Of a DNA stretch of 6,136 nt, positions 5,637 to 6,136 are shown one piece after another; position 1 is the first letter of the stretch; the number at the start of each line of letters is the position of its first letter. The position numbers were made by a program, and so were the translations under genes. The DNA is from Longimicrobiales bacterium (lineage in GTDB: Bacteria > Gemmatimonadota > Gemmatimonadetes > Longimicrobiales > Gaopeijiaceae). Below the pieces are notes generated by a model, which ran no database searches, was not told where the DNA came from, and saw nothing but the letters and a program-made list of their open reading frames with translations. The DNA lies in contig JANQME010000266.1 in NCBI GenBank assembly GCA_028280205.1, positions 1-6,136 on the forward strand. The letters run 5' to 3'.

Positions 5637-5674
5637 GACCCCGCGGACCTCGGTCCGCGGGGTCTTCGCTTTGT
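5637..5674 (+). terminator. Strong GC hairpin with T-rich tail, putative intrinsic terminator or attenuator
   Basis: GACCCCGCGGACC (5637-5649) and GGTCCGCGGGGTC (5652-5664) are perfect inverted copies; in RNA this is a 12-bp stem with a CUCG loop. The tail TTCGCTTTGT is moderately U-rich. It is the strongest hairpin in the window. Since it precedes the response-regulator start by 71 bases, it either ends the candidate small RNA or acts as an attenuator in that gene's leader. Confidence 0.6.
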
Positions 5675-5716
5675 GGGTATCCCGGGCGTGCCGGTTCGCT
5701 TGCGGTGCTCTCCCCC

Positions 5717-5732
5717 GGGTGGTAGACCACTC
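5717..5732 (+). promoter_or_regulatory. Small palindrome next to the response-regulator start, no Shine-Dalgarno
   Basis: GTGGT (5719-5723) and ACCAC (5726-5730) form a perfect palindrome, extended by a G-T and a G-C pair, ending three bases before the ATG at 5736. No purine-rich ribosome site is present. Possible readings are a repressor site, autoregulation, or a leaderless message: TTGCGG and TAGACC lie 17 bp apart, with TAGACC seven bases before the ATG. Confidence 0.3.
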
Positions 5733-5735
5733 GGT

Positions 5736-6136
5736 ATGTCTTCTTCCGTCGAGCGCCCGCTCTCGGTCCTGGTGGCCGACGACGACGCGGACCAGCGTCT
5801 CTTCACGCAATCCGTGCTGAACGGGTCCGACGAGGGTCACCTCGTGGTAACCGTGCCCGATGGAAGGGCCGCGCTGCGCGCGCTCCGCGAGCGCGTGTTC
5901 GACGTCGCGGTGCTCGACCTCAGCATGCCCGGCCTCGACGGTCTCGAGGTCTTCCAGGCCATCGGCGAAGATCCCCTGCGTCCCCAGGTCGTTTTCGTGA
6001 CCGGGACCGGCACGGTTTCGACCGCCACGCAGGCGATGAAGCTCGGCGCATTCGACTTCCTCGAGAAGCCCGTCGACCCGGATCGCCTCCTTTCGACGGT
6101 GTGGAAGGCGGCCCGAACCCGCGACCTGGTGGCCCG
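5736..6136 (+). CDS. Response regulator receiver domain, probably NtrC-type, 3' partial
   Basis: The 133 visible residues form one complete CheY-like receiver. LSVLVADDDADQ (9-20) carries the acidic Mg2+ site (D15-D17), VAVLDLSMPGLDGLEVF (57-73) the phosphoacceptor Asp61, VVFVTG (85-90) the switch Thr89, and MKLGAFDFLEKPVDPDRL (101-118) the conserved Lys111 followed by Pro. The MKLGAFDFLEKP form is typical of NtrC/AtoC-type sigma-54 activators, and the following helix TVWKAARTRDLVA fits the linker to an AAA+ domain, but that part lies beyond the window, so a different output domain is possible. It would be phosphorylated by a sensor kinase not seen here. The ATG is chosen because the receiver begins within ten residues; there is no ribosome site. 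The long, structured upstream region suggests tight control of this gene. Confidence 0.93.
   Translation, partial: MSSSVERPLSVLVADDDADQRLFTQSVLNGSDEGHLVVTVPDGRAALRALRERVFDVAVLDLSMPGLDGLEVFQAIGEDPLRPQVVFVTGTGTVSTATQAMKLGAFDFLEKPVDPDRLLSTVWKAARTRDLVA

Larger units (their letters stand above)
5423..5674 (+). ncRNA. Candidate structured RNA (small RNA or leader), about 250 nt
   Basis: A transcript from the AT-rich promoter to the hairpin at 5637-5664 could fold as follows. A small hairpin GGCA/TGCC (5455-5458 with 5466-5469) is followed by the A-rich linker ACAACCAACAAT. P1 is a 14-bp helix, 5497-5510 with 5566-5579, complete except for one G-U pair. It encloses P2 (GCCGG-TTCG-CCGGC, 5516-5529, a UUCG tetraloop), P3 (ACGAA/TTCGT, 5533-5548) and P4 (TCCC/GGGA, 5553-5565), a four-way junction. 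H5 (CCTCC/GGAGG, 5586-5601) and H6 (7 bp with one G-U, 5604-5610 with 5624-5630) follow, then the terminator-like stem. P4, H5 and H6 each carry a C-rich loop. I recognise no known riboswitch, 6S, tmRNA, SRP or RNase P core. The C-rich loops recall regulatory RNAs that pair with Shine-Dalgarno regions, which is inference. Confidence 0.5.
5273..5735. other. Long intergenic region with promoter-like island and structured RNA candidate
   Basis: No convincing protein gene lies in these 463 bases: the open frames here lack a start with a ribosome site and give low-complexity, Pro/Arg/Ser-rich products. From left to right it holds a plain GC-rich stretch (5273-5330), overlapping short palindromes with a repeated CCCCGACCGG (5333-5342 and 5391-5400), an AT-rich island (5411-5440), a strongly self-complementary segment (5497-5664) and a short leader to the response regulator. 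The parts are described separately. Confidence 0.7.

Noticed and set aside
5294..5725. A 143-codon plus frame in the long intergenic region, and minus frames at 5435-5806
   Set aside because: No ribosome site, Ser/Pro/Arg-rich products, and the stretch is better explained by base-paired RNA segments. The minus frames also run into the receiver gene.

Overview
The window is GC-rich bacterial DNA with strong C/G bias at third codon positions. It suggests a Gram-negative (diderm), aerobic-type bacterium: there is a lipobox lipoprotein, a signal-peptide protein with a LolA-like look, an NqrB/RnfD-type membrane protein and an NtrC-type receiver. Gemmatimonadota or a similar GC-rich environmental lineage would fit, but that is an inference and nothing in the window fixes the taxon.

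Layout. Positions 1-1470 (minus) hold most of an integral membrane protein of the NqrB/RnfD (UnbU-like) superfamily, fused to cysteine-rich Sel1-like repeats and running off the left edge. A 176-bp divergent spacer separates it from 1647-3092 (plus), a PLP enzyme of the molybdenum-cofactor-sulfurase type (class V aminotransferase fold) without a MOSC domain. A hairpin starting in its stop codon ends that gene. After an 88-bp spacer with a 17-bp tandem repeat comes 3180-4370 (plus), a six-bladed NHL beta-propeller lipoprotein that stops at an amber codon just short of its natural end. At 4442-5272 (plus) follows a small secreted protein of unknown function with a GTG start and a good Shine-Dalgarno. 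At the right edge, 5736-6136 (plus) is the receiver domain of a response regulator, cut by the window end.

The most unusual part is the 463-bp gap 5273-5735. It holds, in order, a 17-bp palindrome, an AT-rich island (about 77% A+T over 30 bp) with a promoter-like TTCACC-N18-TATAAG and an overlapping palindrome, then about 250 bp rich in self-complementary segments, ending in a 12-13 bp GC hairpin with a T-rich tail. A 14-bp helix closes a four-way junction, and three identical 7-C tracts sit in predicted hairpin loops. I read this as a candidate undescribed structured RNA, either a free small RNA or the leader of the response-regulator gene.

The protein genes do not form an obvious pathway. 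The two exported proteins at 3180-5272 may be cotranscribed. The membrane protein and the sulfurase-like enzyme are divergent and may share a control region.
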